Shown here: positions 56,463 through 64,000 of the stretch, piece by piece | Layout: each line of letters opens with the position of its first letter | Position numbering within the stretch: position 1 is the first letter of the stretch | Source of the DNA: an uncultured Paenibacillaceae bacterium | GTDB taxonomy: Bacteria > Bacillota > Bacilli > Paenibacillales > DA-C8 | NCBI GenBank assembly: GCA_937957685.1 | Contig: CALGAO010000084.1 | Coordinates: 1-64,000 of the forward strand | Reading direction: 5' to 3' | DNA length: 64,000 nt | Made by a program: the position numbers and the translations under genes | Notes under the pieces: generated by a model | Told to the model about the DNA's origin: nothing | The model's database searches: none | What the model saw: the letters and a program-made list of their open reading frames with translations, nothing else

Positions 56463-58019
56463 ATGTATGGACAGGTTTATGGTTGCTGCATCCAGGGCAT
56501 CAACGGTTATGTGGTGGAAGTGGAGGTGGATATCTCGAATGGCTTGCCGCAGATTCATCTCGTCGGCTTGCCGGATTCGGCCGTACGGGAGTCGATCGAC
56601 CGGATTCGCGCCGCGATCAAGAACACCGGCTTCCGTTTCCCGCAGGAGAGGGTGACGATCAATCTCGCCCCTGCGGATCTGCGCAAGGAAGGATCGGCCT
56701 TCGATCTGGCCATCGCTGCCGGTGTGCTCATCGCCGCAGGCGAGATCCAGGCCAAGCTCTGCGAGCAAGCGATGCTGATCGGCGAGCTTTCACTGGAAGG
56801 CAAGGTCAGGCCGGTGCCAGGGGTACTGGCGATGACCGCGGCGGCGAAGCAAGCCGGCTTCCGAAGGGTGATCCTCCCCGTGGACAACGCGGCCGAAGCC
56901 TCGTTGATCAGCGGCATCGACGTATGGCCGATCAGAGCCTTGAAAGATCTGAAGCATCCAGGTCAGCCTGCGGAAGATGCTGATGAAGATCCCCATATGA
57001 TTAATCACATTAATCATCGTCACACATCCCATCATATCGACGCTGATCCCCACGGTCAGGTGTATGACTACGGGGATGTTCGCGGACAGCAACACGCGAA
57101 GCGGGCCGCGATGATCGCCGCCGCCGGCAGGCATCATCTGCTGCTCATGGGACCGCCCGGGTCAGGCAAGACGATGATCGCCCGCAGGCTGCCGTCGATC
57201 CTCCCTCCGCTCAGCGAAGAGGAAGCGCTGGAGGTGATGAAGATCTACAGCGTCTCGGGCAAGCTGGGGCGCGTCGACAGGCTGATTACCGAACGGCCAT
57301 TCCGCGCGCCGCATCATACGATCTCCCAGGCCGGGCTGATCGGCGGCGGCGGCATCCCGAAGCCTGGCGAAGTGAGCCTGGCCCATCATGGCGTGCTGTT
57401 CCTCGACGAGCTGCCTGAGTTTTCGAGAACCGCGCTGGAGGTGCTTCGCCAACCGCTCGAGGATGGCGTTGTCACCATCGGCAGGGCGCGGGCAGCCAGC
57501 ACCTTCCCGACCCGCTTCCTGCTCGTGGCCGCGATGAATCCCTGCCCCTGCGGATATGCCGGCTCGCAAGGGCAACGCGTCTGCACCTGCCCGTCGCACA
57601 AGAAGGAGCAATACTTGGCCCGCCTCTCCGGACCGCTGCTCGACCGCATCGATCTGCATGTCGAGGTGCCGCACCTCGACTATGCCAGACTGAGAGACGA
57701 TGCGGAGCATCTGACCTCATCGATGATGCGTGAACGGATCGCCGCAGCCGAAGAGCGACAGGCGCATCGCTTCAGGCATGAGCGGATCGTCTCCAACCAG
57801 CAGCTGTTCGGCGCAAGCTTGCGCAAGCACTGCCGCATGTCGCGAGAAGCGGAGCATATGCTTCGCGAATATTATGATGCGCTCGGACTCAGCATTCGCG
57901 CGCATGACCGCATCCTCAAGATCGCCAGGACCATCGCCGACCTGGAGGATCGCGAGCTGATCGATGTCTCGCACATCGCGGAGGCGATTTCATACCGCGC
58001 GCTCGATCAGCGACAATAG
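56463..58019 (+). CDS. comM: ComM/YifB-family Mg-chelatase-like AAA+ protein
   Basis: 518 residues. Lon-protease-like N-terminal domain (IQGINGYVVEVEVDISNGLPQIHLVGLPD), AAA+ core with Walker A LLLMGPPGSGKTMIARRLP, Walker B GVLFLDELPEF, a four-Cys motif (NPCPCGYAG...CTCP) and C-terminal Mg-chelatase helical domain (ILKIARTIADLEDRELI). ComM is a DNA branch-migration helicase promoting recombination during transformation in Vibrio. Residues about 178-197 form a His-rich linker (HMINHINHRHTSHHIDADPH). First of three plus-strand genes. Confidence 0.95.
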   Translation: MYGQVYGCCIQGINGYVVEVEVDISNGLPQIHLVGLPDSAVRESIDRIRAAIKNTGFRFPQERVTINLAPADLRKEGSAFDLAIAAGVLIAAGEIQAKLCEQAMLIGELSLEGKVRPVPGVLAMTAAAKQAGFRRVILPVDNAAEASLISGIDVWPIRALKDLKHPGQPAEDADEDPHMINHINHRHTSHHIDADPHGQVYDYGDVRGQQHAKRAAMIAAAGRHHLLLMGPPGSGKTMIARRLPSILPPLSEEEALEVMKIYSVSGKLGRVDRLITERPFRAPHHTISQAGLIGGGGIPKPGEVSLAHHGVLFLDELPEFSRTALEVLRQPLEDGVVTIGRARAASTFPTRFLLVAAMNPCPCGYAGSQGQRVCTCPSHKKEQYLARLSGPLLDRIDLHVEVPHLDYARLRDDAEHLTSSMMRERIAAAEERQAHRFRHERIVSNQQLFGASLRKHCRMSREAEHMLREYYDALGLSIRAHDRILKIARTIADLEDRELIDVSHIAEAISYRALDQRQ

Positions 58020-58020
58020 C

Positions 58021-58074
58021 ATCCGGGCTGACAGGCATGCCCGGACCAGAGCCAGCCCGCCGAGGCTGGCTCGA
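58021..58074 (+). repeat. tandem stem-loops after comM
   Basis: Two adjacent hairpins follow the comM stop: CCGGGC/GCCCGG (about 58023-58045) and a perfect 9-bp GAGCCAGCC/GGCTGGCTC (58051-58074). Neither is followed by a T run, so they resemble mRNA 3'-end stabilisers more than rho-independent terminators. Confidence 0.5.
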
Positions 58075-58198
58075 GACCTGACTATCAGTCCTGCTCCGGG
58101 CAACGGAAGCCTGATCCAACAGGCTCGCATCGCTATCGCCTCAGGCGCGGGTGGGTCCCTGAGGAACCGGGAGCTTGATTCCAAACGGACGCCGCATC

Positions 58199-58207
58199 TG
58201 GTACAAT
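58199..58207 (+). promoter_or_regulatory. extended -10 promoter for the 74-residue gene
   Basis: TGGTACAAT: an extended -10 with TACAAT (58202-58207), one base from consensus. The candidate -35 (TTCCAA at 17 nt) is weak. Transcription would start about 28 nt before ATG 58242. Confidence 0.4.
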
Positions 58208-58241
58208 GGCGGGTAGTATCGCTGAAGGGGTGCATTTGTCC

Positions 58242-58466
58242 ATGCGCAAATATCGGTTTGACCTGCTGTTCAATGAAATTCCCGGTTTCGTGGAGAAGGA
58301 TCACATCATCCCCGCCCATTCGCTGGAGGATGCCATGCGCAAGTTTACGCGCAAGCACGAGATCGATCTGCCTCCGTACTGGGACGAGCCTTCCTATGAC
58401 AAGAGCATGGAGGTGTCCTTCAAACGGGAGGGGGCCACCGTCCGCTACCGCATCAGCTGGCAATAA
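58242..58466 (+). CDS. hypothetical 74-residue protein
   Basis: MRKYRFDLLFNEIPGFVEKDHIIPAHSLEDAMRKF... No signal peptide or membrane helix; predicted small alpha/beta fold with a basic helix. ATG 58242 preceded by AAGGGG at 11 nt. Codon use agrees with neighbours. Lies between comM and the MFS gene, in its own transcript by the promoter evidence. Family unknown. Confidence 0.65.
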   Translation: MRKYRFDLLFNEIPGFVEKDHIIPAHSLEDAMRKFTRKHEIDLPPYWDEPSYDKSMEVSFKREGATVRYRISWQ

Positions 58467-58503
58467 TCGGACGACTTGTGCGATGGCATCATCATTTCCC
58501 ATC

Positions 58504-58532
58504 TTGACACTATTCCTGTAAATCTGCATAAT
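58504..58532 (+). promoter_or_regulatory. strong sigma-A promoter for the MFS transporter
   Basis: -35 TTGACA (58504-58509, full consensus), 17-nt spacer, -10 CATAAT (58527-58532, one mismatch). Start near 58539 gives a 180-nt leader. Confidence 0.75.
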
Positions 58533-58538
58533 GGTCTG

Positions 58539-58718
58539 GTTCCCCGATATATAAAGGCTGTTGTGACAGATGCTGGCTGCCTGGCGACGCAGGATGGTCA
58601 CTTGCCCGAACGAAAGTGGCCAACTCTTCGCACCAAGGAACCTCTGGGCGTGGTCCGCTCTGTGCCCAGGTCGCAAGCGGCAATGTCAACAGTCTGAAGA
58701 AAGAAGGAGTGGTGCTGG
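58539..58718 (+). promoter_or_regulatory. long structured leader of the MFS gene
   Basis: Contains competing helices: GTGAC (58563-58567) can pair with GTCAC (58597-58601), or GGTCACTT (58596-58603) with AAGTGGCC (58614-58621). A third helix CTGGGC/GCCCAG spans 58644-58669. A 50-codon ORF starts at 58570 (no ribosome binding site) and ends at 58722 overlapping the MFS ATG as ATGA. Regulation is inference. Confidence 0.4.
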
Positions 58719-60179
58719 ATGATAAGCGGAGAAACCGTATCTGTACAAGGAGGGGACACGGCGAGTGTCAAACGTTTGCCCATTCTGATCTCGCTGGTCA
58801 TTGGCGCATTTTTCTCGATTCTGAATGAAACGTTGCTGAATGTGGCCTTCCAGACGCTCAGCATCGAGCTCGGCGTGCCCTATACGACGATCACCTGGCT
58901 ATCCACCGGCTACATGTTGATCGTGGGCATCCTCGTGCCGATCTCGGCATTGCTCGTCCAATGGTTTACCACGCGGCAGATGTTCATCGGCGCCCTGGTC
59001 CTGTTCATGTTGGGCACGCTCGTCAGCGGTCTGGCGCCGGATTTCGCCGTGCTCCTCATCGGGCGATTGATCCAGGCCTTCGGCGCGGGATTGATGCTGC
59101 CCGTCATGATGAACACGATCCTGCTGCTCTACCCGGTGGAAAGCCGCGGCGCGGCCATGGGCAGCATCGGGCTGGTCATCATGTTCGCACCAGCCGTCGG
59201 GCCCACCCTGGGCGGCCTGATCCTGGATGCGTTCAGCTGGCGCTGGCTGTTCTATCTCGTGCTGCCGTTTATGGTGTTTTCGATCCTCTTCGCGTTTATT
59301 TTTCTGAAAAATGTATCCACGCTGACGAAGCCAAAGGTGGATCTGATCGCCATCATCCTGTCCTCTCTCGGGTTCGGGGGCATCGTCTACGGATTCAGCA
59401 GCGTCGGGGAGACGGACGGAGGCGGCTGGAGTTCGCCGAAAGTCATGATCGCCCTTACGATCGGCGGCATATCGCTGCTGCTGTTTATCATCAAGCAGTT
59501 CCTGTCGAGGGAGCCGATGCTGGACTTTCGCGTATTCCGCTACCCCATGTTCAGTCTGGCCGTCATTCTGATCATCATCGTGATGATGACGATGTTCTCC
59601 ACGCTCATGTTGTTGCCGATCTATATGCAAGGCGCGCTCCTGCTCAGCGCCTTCGTCTCGGGACTGGTCCTGCTGCCTGGCGGCGTTCTGAACGGCCTGT
59701 TCTCCCCGATCGCAGGCAAGCTGTTCGACAAGTTCGGACCGCGCGCGATGATCATCCCTGGCACGGCGCTCCTGGTCATCATCATGTATTGCTTCACGCA
59801 GATCACGCTGACCACGAGCACAGGTATCATTATCCTGCTCCATTGCCTGATGATGATCGCCATCTCCCTGATCATGATGCCAGTGCAGACCAATGCGATG
59901 AATGGGCTGGCGATCCAGGACTACCCGCATGGCACGGCGCTGCTCAACACGCTGCAGCAGGTTGCCGGGGCGATCGGCGTGGCCTTCTTCATGAGCATCC
60001 TGTCGTCCGGCTCGGCGGAATATTATCGGACCGCGGCGAGTCCCGATCCCGCCGAAGCGATCAGCGCAGGCATGCACGCCTCGTTCACCGTTGGCCTGAT
60101 CTTCGCCGTGGTCGCTTTCCTCCTGTCCTTCACCGTCAGGAGAACGAGGGCTCCGGGCAGCCAGACGGCGGAGCGATGA
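58719..60179 (+). CDS. MFS transporter, DHA2 family (14 membrane helices)
   Basis: 486 residues with about 14 hydrophobic segments, the drug:H+ antiporter-2 layout (EmrB/LmrB type). Motif A-like and motif C-like parts include RLIQAFGAGLMLPVMMNTI and MFAPAVGPTLGGLILDAFSWRWLFYLV. Likely exports drugs or lipophilic compounds; substrate unknown. ATG has GAAGGAG 9 nt upstream. It has its own promoter and terminator, and no adjacent TetR/MarR regulator is seen. Confidence 0.9.
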   Translation: MISGETVSVQGGDTASVKRLPILISLVIGAFFSILNETLLNVAFQTLSIELGVPYTTITWLSTGYMLIVGILVPISALLVQWFTTRQMFIGALVLFMLGTLVSGLAPDFAVLLIGRLIQAFGAGLMLPVMMNTILLLYPVESRGAAMGSIGLVIMFAPAVGPTLGGLILDAFSWRWLFYLVLPFMVFSILFAFIFLKNVSTLTKPKVDLIAIILSSLGFGGIVYGFSSVGETDGGGWSSPKVMIALTIGGISLLLFIIKQFLSREPMLDFRVFRYPMFSLAVILIIIVMMTMFSTLMLLPIYMQGALLLSAFVSGLVLLPGGVLNGLFSPIAGKLFDKFGPRAMIIPGTALLVIIMYCFTQITLTTSTGIIILLHCLMMIAISLIMMPVQTNAMNGLAIQDYPHGTALLNTLQQVAGAIGVAFFMSILSSGSAEYYRTAASPDPAEAISAGMHASFTVGLIFAVVAFLLSFTVRRTRAPGSQTAER

Positions 60180-60212
60180 AGCGATTCCGGTGATGGTGGG
60201 GCGATGTGAGCA

Positions 60213-60247
60213 ATATAAAAAGGGGGCTGATCGCCCCCTTTTTATAT
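60213..60247 (+). terminator. bidirectional terminator after the MFS gene
   Basis: GGGGGC/GCCCCC stem with a five-base loop, flanked by five A on the left and five T on the right, and symmetric ATAT beyond. It can work on both strands, closing the plus-strand MFS gene and the minus-strand yraN unit. Confidence 0.85.
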
Positions 60248-60371
60248 GTTGCGTATATCGGCCGTAAGCAGTTTTTCGATTTACTGCCTTCTTTCGCGCC
60301 GGTTTTCCGGCTTTAAGCACATCTCATCGATCGTGTCGACGTCGGATCCCGTTCCGACAGCCATTGCGGCT

Positions 60372-60740
60372 TCAGAACGCATGCTTGATATGATCGACCT
60401 CATATCTCCCGTCCTCCAGGAGACGGATGGAGACAACATCGAACCGCAGCTTCGCATCCGGCGGCAACCTCTTCTCGCGTAAGTAAGCAAGCGCGAGTCT
60501 GCGCAGCCGCAGCTGTTTGTGCCCGTCCACCGACTCCGCCCCGCTCCCGAATCGCATGCCGGAGCGCGTTCGCACCTCGACGAAGATGATCTGATCAGCG
60601 TGAGCGGCCACCAGATCGATCTCGCCCAAGCGGCAACGCCAGTTGCGGTCCAGCAGGCGATACCCTTGCGCGATCAGATAACGGCTGGCCACCTGCTCCC
60701 CAAGCTGCCCCAGCTGCCTGCGACGATCAACCCTTCCCAT
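60372..60740 (-). CDS. YraN family (UPF0102) endonuclease-like protein
   Basis: 122 residues, Holliday-junction-resolvase-like/restriction-endonuclease fold. Motifs GQLGEQVASRYLIAQGYRLLDRNWRCRLGEIDLVAAHADQIIFVEVRTRSG include E, D and ExR (usually ExK) catalytic-type residues. The precise role in this family is unsettled. ATG 60740 overlaps the ylqH end by 14 nt. Confidence 0.9.
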   Translation of the reverse strand: MGRVDRRRQLGQLGEQVASRYLIAQGYRLLDRNWRCRLGEIDLVAAHADQIIFVEVRTRSGMRFGSGAESVDGHKQLRLRRLALAYLREKRLPPDAKLRFDVVSIRLLEDGRYEVDHIKHAF

Positions 60741-61047
60741 CGCCTGTTCCCCATTCCCTGGCCCTCTGGTCCGAGCGGTAAACGAAGCTGAGAACCTCAG
60801 CAACCAGTTGATACAGCTCCGGAGGGATCTGCTGGTTCAGCTCCAGCTTGGACAACACCTCGACGAGCGATGCATCCTGCTGGACCGGAACATCGTGACG
60901 TTTCGCCTCCTCGATGATTTTCTTCGCCACGATGCCCTTGCCTTTGGCGACAACGACCGGGGCCTCGTCCCGGTCTTCGTCATAGCGAAGCGCTACCGCC
61001 TGTTCCCGCTGAAGTGGCTGATCCTGCCTCTGCTTCCGTCGTTTCAT
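60727..61047 (-). CDS. ylqH: FlhB C-terminal domain-like protein (YlqH)
   Basis: 106 residues. Corresponds to the cytoplasmic C-domain of FlhB beginning just before and ending after the cleavage region: AVALRYDEDRDEAPVVVAKGKGIVAKKIIEEAKRHDVPVQQDASLVEVLSKLELNQQIPPELYQLVAEVLSFVYR. There is no NPTH and no membrane part. Similar FlhB2/FhlX proteins can partly substitute for FlhB-C. ATG overlaps the ylqG stop (ATGA). Confidence 0.9.
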   Translation of the reverse strand: MKRRKQRQDQPLQREQAVALRYDEDRDEAPVVVAKGKGIVAKKIIEEAKRHDVPVQQDASLVEVLSKLELNQQIPPELYQLVAEVLSFVYRSDQRAREWGTGDGKG

Positions 61048-63194
61048 ATGCGCAGATCCACTCCTTTGTAGGTCGAACCGGCGGTATACTTTCTCAGCTC
61101 CCTGACCGGAGATTGCGGGGCTTCGGCCGAACTGTCACGGGATGGATCGGCGACTGCGGGTTCCGGCAAGGCAGTCACCTTCACCATGGACAAGCGATAG
61201 CCCATATCGGCAAGCGCTTGCTGAAGGCCCTGCTTCCCTTCCTCCGCCAGGTATTTCATGAGCGGATGATCGTTGTAAATCTGCAACGAGACGATGCGCT
61301 CGGTGACCTGGACATCGATCATCATCTCGCCCAGGGCGGACATGCGCAGATCAAACAGCAGATGGCAATTGTTCATGTCCAGCCCGCCGCGGCGTCCTTT
61401 CCGGGTCTGGATATGAACGGAGGCCAGATGCTCCCCCTGCTCGTTCATGAACGGTACGAACATCGTAATATACGTCACCGGTGCCGAGCGATCGGCAGAC
61501 ATCAGCAACTGCTGGCCGGTGATGGACTGTACGGCTTGCTGGATCGTCTCACGCACGGCTTGCGGCAGATGCTCGGAATTGGCCGCCTGCAGCAGCAGGC
61601 CCTTGATCGTCTCAGGAACCGTTGGCTGAGACGCGGCTCCATCCGATGAGAGCAACGGCTGCTGGCTCAGCACCATGCCGGAGGGCTGAGGAAACAGAAG
61701 GCCGCTCTGCTGTGCTGCCTGGGCTCCCGGTTGCATGGCGGGCTGAGCGCCCAATTGCTCAACGGCCGAAGTTGGCGATGGCGGCAAGAATGGCGATCCC
61801 GGCAGAGGATTCGGTGCGGCTGGCTGCTGTGTTGGCTGCTGTGCCGGTTGCATGCCTGGCGTTGGTGTGCCCGGCATCCAGGCACTCTGTGCGCCAGGTG
61901 GTTGCACCTGCTGCAGCGAAGATGACGGTACTGCTGGTTGCTGACCGCCAGAAGTTGCGCTCTGCGGTCCCGGCTGCGCGCTCCCCTGGGGCACATGCTG
62001 GCCCGCCTCCGGGTTCATGGAAGCTCCCGGCTGCTTTAACACCAGCGTCTTGAGCAGCTGATGCTCATGCCCCAGCCCGAGGAAATGGAGCAGGCTTCGG
62101 ATCAGCGCCCCGTTCGCCCGGGAAACCGCGGCTGCCGCCTGCGGCGTGCGTGCACCGGAGGCTTGTTCGCTAATGGAAGGCTGCGCCCCGGCCGCCTGTT
62201 GTCCTGTTGTGGCCGTGGCAGAATCGCCGGAGCGTGCCATGTGCTGTTGTCCATGCGGACTTCCGCCTTCAGCAAGCGCAGCTGCGCCTGGCAAGGACTG
62301 CCTGAAGGCAGTGTGAGCCGCCTCGCCTTGCTCACCCGTTGCAGCTGTCGGGAGCGATGGTGAGGCTCCGGCAATAGGGGATCCGGCAGCAGGAGGACGT
62401 GTTCCGGCGCTCGCCGCACCGGCGGCATCCGCTTGTGCAGCGGCAGGCTGCGCGCTTCCGGCAAGGCCGCTTCCCGCAACAGGTCCCCGCTGCCAGCCGG
62501 CAGCCTCCCTGCCGGAAGCGACGGACAACCAGTTGCCCAGGCTGTCGATCAATTTGCCGATCAACTGCTTCGCCGCCTCGCTTAGCTCTGACTGAGCGGT
62601 ACTCGCCAACTGCTGCAGTTGCGTCATCAGCGATGACAGCTGCTGCGGCAGCGGCCTTCCATACACCGCCTCGGCGACGCTTCTCACGGTCTCCATGGTC
62701 AGAGGCAGGCCGCGCTGAGACACGATCAATGCGCTCTGAATCCACCTGGCGCTGTCGATGGGCGCATCATGACGCGACAGGAAGGCGGCCAGTGCCCTGG
62801 CATCCTTGCCATGCAGCTCGATCCCCATATCGGCCGCTTGCCTGAGCAGCTCGCGGTTTAGAGGCGTATCTTTCAGACCCAGCTCCTGCAGCTGTCTCGC
62901 GATCGCCTCATCGCCCGTCCTCGGGCCTGCTCTCACCATCTTCAGCACCAGCCCCGCCTCTGCCGAAGATTCCGGCTGCACCTGCATCCACGATGCCTGT
63001 CCTGGCTGAAGAGGCGTCTCGAGGCGCGCCTTGACAGGCGTACCGTTGATGGACACGAGCGCCTCCTGGTCATCCAGCACCTGCAGAACCACGCCGCGCA
63101 CGACCTGACCGGATCTCAGTTCCAACGCCCTGGTGTCCTGAGGCTGGGCCCTCGCATCGCCGATGAGCGGCCGGGCCATCTGACCGATATCCAT
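61044..63194 (-). CDS. ylqG: FliK-like C-domain protein with long low-complexity region (YlqG)
   Basis: 716 residues. N-terminal about 100 residues form a conserved OB-like region (LRSGQVVRGVVLQVLDDQEALVSINGTPVKARLETPLQPGQ), followed by about 400 residues rich in Gln, Pro, Ala, Ser and Gly, then a C-terminal FliK-like domain (CHLLFDLRMSALGEMMIDVQVTERIVSLQIYND...GLQQALADMGYRLSMVKV). Positioned upstream of ylqH as in B. subtilis. The low-complexity part is probably disordered and exceeds that of the canonical protein. A SigD-like -10 precedes it. Confidence 0.85.
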   Translation of the reverse strand: MDIGQMARPLIGDARAQPQDTRALELRSGQVVRGVVLQVLDDQEALVSINGTPVKARLETPLQPGQASWMQVQPESSAEAGLVLKMVRAGPRTGDEAIARQLQELGLKDTPLNRELLRQAADMGIELHGKDARALAAFLSRHDAPIDSARWIQSALIVSQRGLPLTMETVRSVAEAVYGRPLPQQLSSLMTQLQQLASTAQSELSEAAKQLIGKLIDSLGNWLSVASGREAAGWQRGPVAGSGLAGSAQPAAAQADAAGAASAGTRPPAAGSPIAGASPSLPTAATGEQGEAAHTAFRQSLPGAAALAEGGSPHGQQHMARSGDSATATTGQQAAGAQPSISEQASGARTPQAAAAVSRANGALIRSLLHFLGLGHEHQLLKTLVLKQPGASMNPEAGQHVPQGSAQPGPQSATSGGQQPAVPSSSLQQVQPPGAQSAWMPGTPTPGMQPAQQPTQQPAAPNPLPGSPFLPPSPTSAVEQLGAQPAMQPGAQAAQQSGLLFPQPSGMVLSQQPLLSSDGAASQPTVPETIKGLLLQAANSEHLPQAVRETIQQAVQSITGQQLLMSADRSAPVTYITMFVPFMNEQGEHLASVHIQTRKGRRGGLDMNNCHLLFDLRMSALGEMMIDVQVTERIVSLQIYNDHPLMKYLAEEGKQGLQQALADMGYRLSMVKVTALPEPAVADPSRDSSAEAPQSPVRELRKYTAGSTYKGVDLRI

Positions 63195-63232
63195 GGATGT
63201 CTCTCCTTCCGTTCCAGGAGTATTTACTATTA

Positions 63233-63240
63233 ATATCGGT
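63233..63240 (-). promoter_or_regulatory. SigD-like -10 element upstream of ylqG
   Basis: Minus strand ACCGATAT matches GCCGATAT in seven of eight positions. Its start point would be about 32 nt before the ylqG ATG. The -35 at N15 (TCAT) matches TAAA only poorly, so support is partial. An inverted copy of this octamer lies at 63183-63190 at the ylqG start. Confidence 0.35.
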
Positions 63241-63359
63241 TGTGAGCATGTGTTGATGAAGTCGTCCTGAAGCTTCCGGGCGGTCCTGCCCGCTCACATC
63301 CTGTCAGTGTCCAGAGGCAGGAGCTTGACCCTTCCGGGCTGGATGGCCAGACTGGAGCC

Positions 63360-64000
63360 CTAGAACAACTGCTGTTGCTCGACCAATATATTGGACAGGA
63401 AAGATCTCCGGTGAATGGGACATGCGCCATACTCCTGGACGGCAGCGCGATGGGCCTTGGTGCCGTAGCCCTTGTGCACGGCAATGCCGTATTCGGGATA
63501 AGCCAGATCCCATTCCAGACACAACCTGTCCCTGGTGACCTTGGCGACGATCGATGCGGCGGCGATCGACTGACTGAGGGCGTCGCCATGGATGATGGAC
63601 AACTGCCGGATCGGTGCATCCACCTTCTCCGCGTCGATCAGCAGATAATCAGGACTGACCTTGAGCGACTCGACCGCCAGCTTCATCGCCAGACGCGACG
63701 CCTGCTTGATGTTCACCCGATCGATCGTGGCGGCATCGACCCGTCCGACGCCTACAGCCAAAGCCTGGTCCATGATCAGCTCATAAAGCTCCTCCCGCTT
63801 CTTCGCGCTCAGCTTCTTGGAGTCGTTCACGCCGTGGAGGCGCAGATCCCTCGGCAGGATGACGGCTGCAGCCACCACATCCCCCAGCAGGCACCCGCGG
63901 CCTGCTTCGTCCAATCCGGCGATATGTATGTATCCTTGTTCCCAGAGCTCCTGCTCATAGCGCAGCAGATCGTCCGTCTGCCCTACGCTTTCATCGTCCT
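63360..64000 (-). CDS. rnhB: ribonuclease HII, 5' end outside the window
   Basis: Cleaves RNA of RNA-DNA hybrids and removes misincorporated ribonucleotides. The reading frame stays open to base 64000 (ESVGQTDDLLRYEQEL then IAGLDEAGRG), so the true start lies to the right. The catalytic DEAGRG is intact; the following residues are CLLGDV rather than the widespread PLAGPV. Later motifs VNDSKKL, HGDALSQSIAAASIVAKVTRD and HKGYGTKAHR are present. Followed by a 165-nt gap before ylqG. Confidence 0.95.
   Translation of the reverse strand, partial: DDESVGQTDDLLRYEQELWEQGYIHIAGLDEAGRGCLLGDVVAAAVILPRDLRLHGVNDSKKLSAKKREELYELIMDQALAVGVGRVDAATIDRVNIKQASRLAMKLAVESLKVSPDYLLIDAEKVDAPIRQLSIIHGDALSQSIAAASIVAKVTRDRLCLEWDLAYPEYGIAVHKGYGTKAHRAAVQEYGACPIHRRSFLSNILVEQQQLF

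Noticed and set aside
60252..60259. Perfect GCCGATAT (SigD -10) on the minus strand
   Set aside because: The nearest TAAA is 17 rather than 15 nt upstream, and a transcript would hit the terminator at 60213-60247 at once and run into the MFS 3' end. Most likely chance.
58899..60320. A 473-residue minus-strand frame opposite the MFS gene
   Set aside because: Composition is His/Gln/Arg-rich with no hydrophobic or domain pattern, and it runs through the bidirectional terminator.
60281..60490. Small minus-strand ORF downstream of and overlapping yraN
   Set aside because: No ribosome binding site at a usable start, Arg/Ser-rich translation, and out of frame with yraN.

Overview
The window is a chromosomal segment of a high-GC, endospore-former-type Firmicute, most likely a Paenibacillaceae member (Paenibacillus/Cohnella group). 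This rests on the Bacillus subtilis-like gene order, strong AGGAGG-type ribosome binding sites, frequent GTG/TTG starts, a PolC-type replicase, CodY, SigD, SwrB and CheC/CheD/FliY. The genus is inferred from gene order and protein style, not from a marker gene. Nearly everything is on the minus strand, so the biological order runs from high to low coordinates.

Right end (64000 to 60372, minus): the 5'-truncated RNase HII gene, a 716-residue FliK-like protein (ylqG), a FlhB C-domain-like small protein (ylqH) and a YraN-family nuclease, closely packed or overlapping. From 56463 to 60179 a short plus-strand island holds comM (Mg-chelatase-like AAA+ protein), a 74-residue orphan and a 14-helix MFS exporter with its own promoter, long leader and terminator. 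Next on the minus strand come a small zinc-ribbon protein with a strong terminator, sucC-sucD, a promoter-terminator pair that may encode a small RNA, then dprA, topA, trmFO, xerC, hslV, hslU and codY.

After the codY terminator (44720-44763) the fla/che operon runs for about 31 kb: flgB-flgC-fliE-fliF-fliG-fliH-fliI-fliJ-motE-like-fliK-flgD-TIGR02530-flgE-flbD(swrD)-fliL-fliM-fliY-cheY-fliO-fliP-fliQ-fliR-flhB-flhA-flhF-flhG-cheB-cheA-cheW-cheC-cheD-unknown-sigD-fapA-like-unknown-swrB-MltG-like. It encodes the rod and hook structure, MS and C rings, the type III export apparatus and its ATPase, the placement GTPase pair FlhF/FlhG, a B. subtilis-style chemotaxis core with three CheC-family/CheD proteins, and the flagellar sigma factor. 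No cheR, cheV, filament gene, filament cap or stator gene lies in the window.

The left part is a housekeeping series: rpsB (own promoter and a structured leader), tsf, pyrH, frr, uppS, cdsA, dxr, rseP, proS (short archaeal/eukaryotic-like ProRS) and polC. It covers translation, UMP and isoprenoid/phospholipid supply, regulated intramembrane proteolysis and replication.

No undescribed multigene system (defence island, prophage, CRISPR, transposon, biosynthetic cluster) was found. The most interesting signals are regulatory RNA candidates: the layered rpsB leader, a promoter followed about 50 bp later by a strong terminator between sucD and dprA, an MFS leader with competing helices and an overlapping upstream ORF, and perfect hairpins at two internal fla/che junctions. 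Protein-level oddities are an HslV start ambiguity that decides its N-terminal nucleophile, a PPY-repeat linker in FliY, a His-rich linker in ComM and a second FliK/FlhB-like pair.
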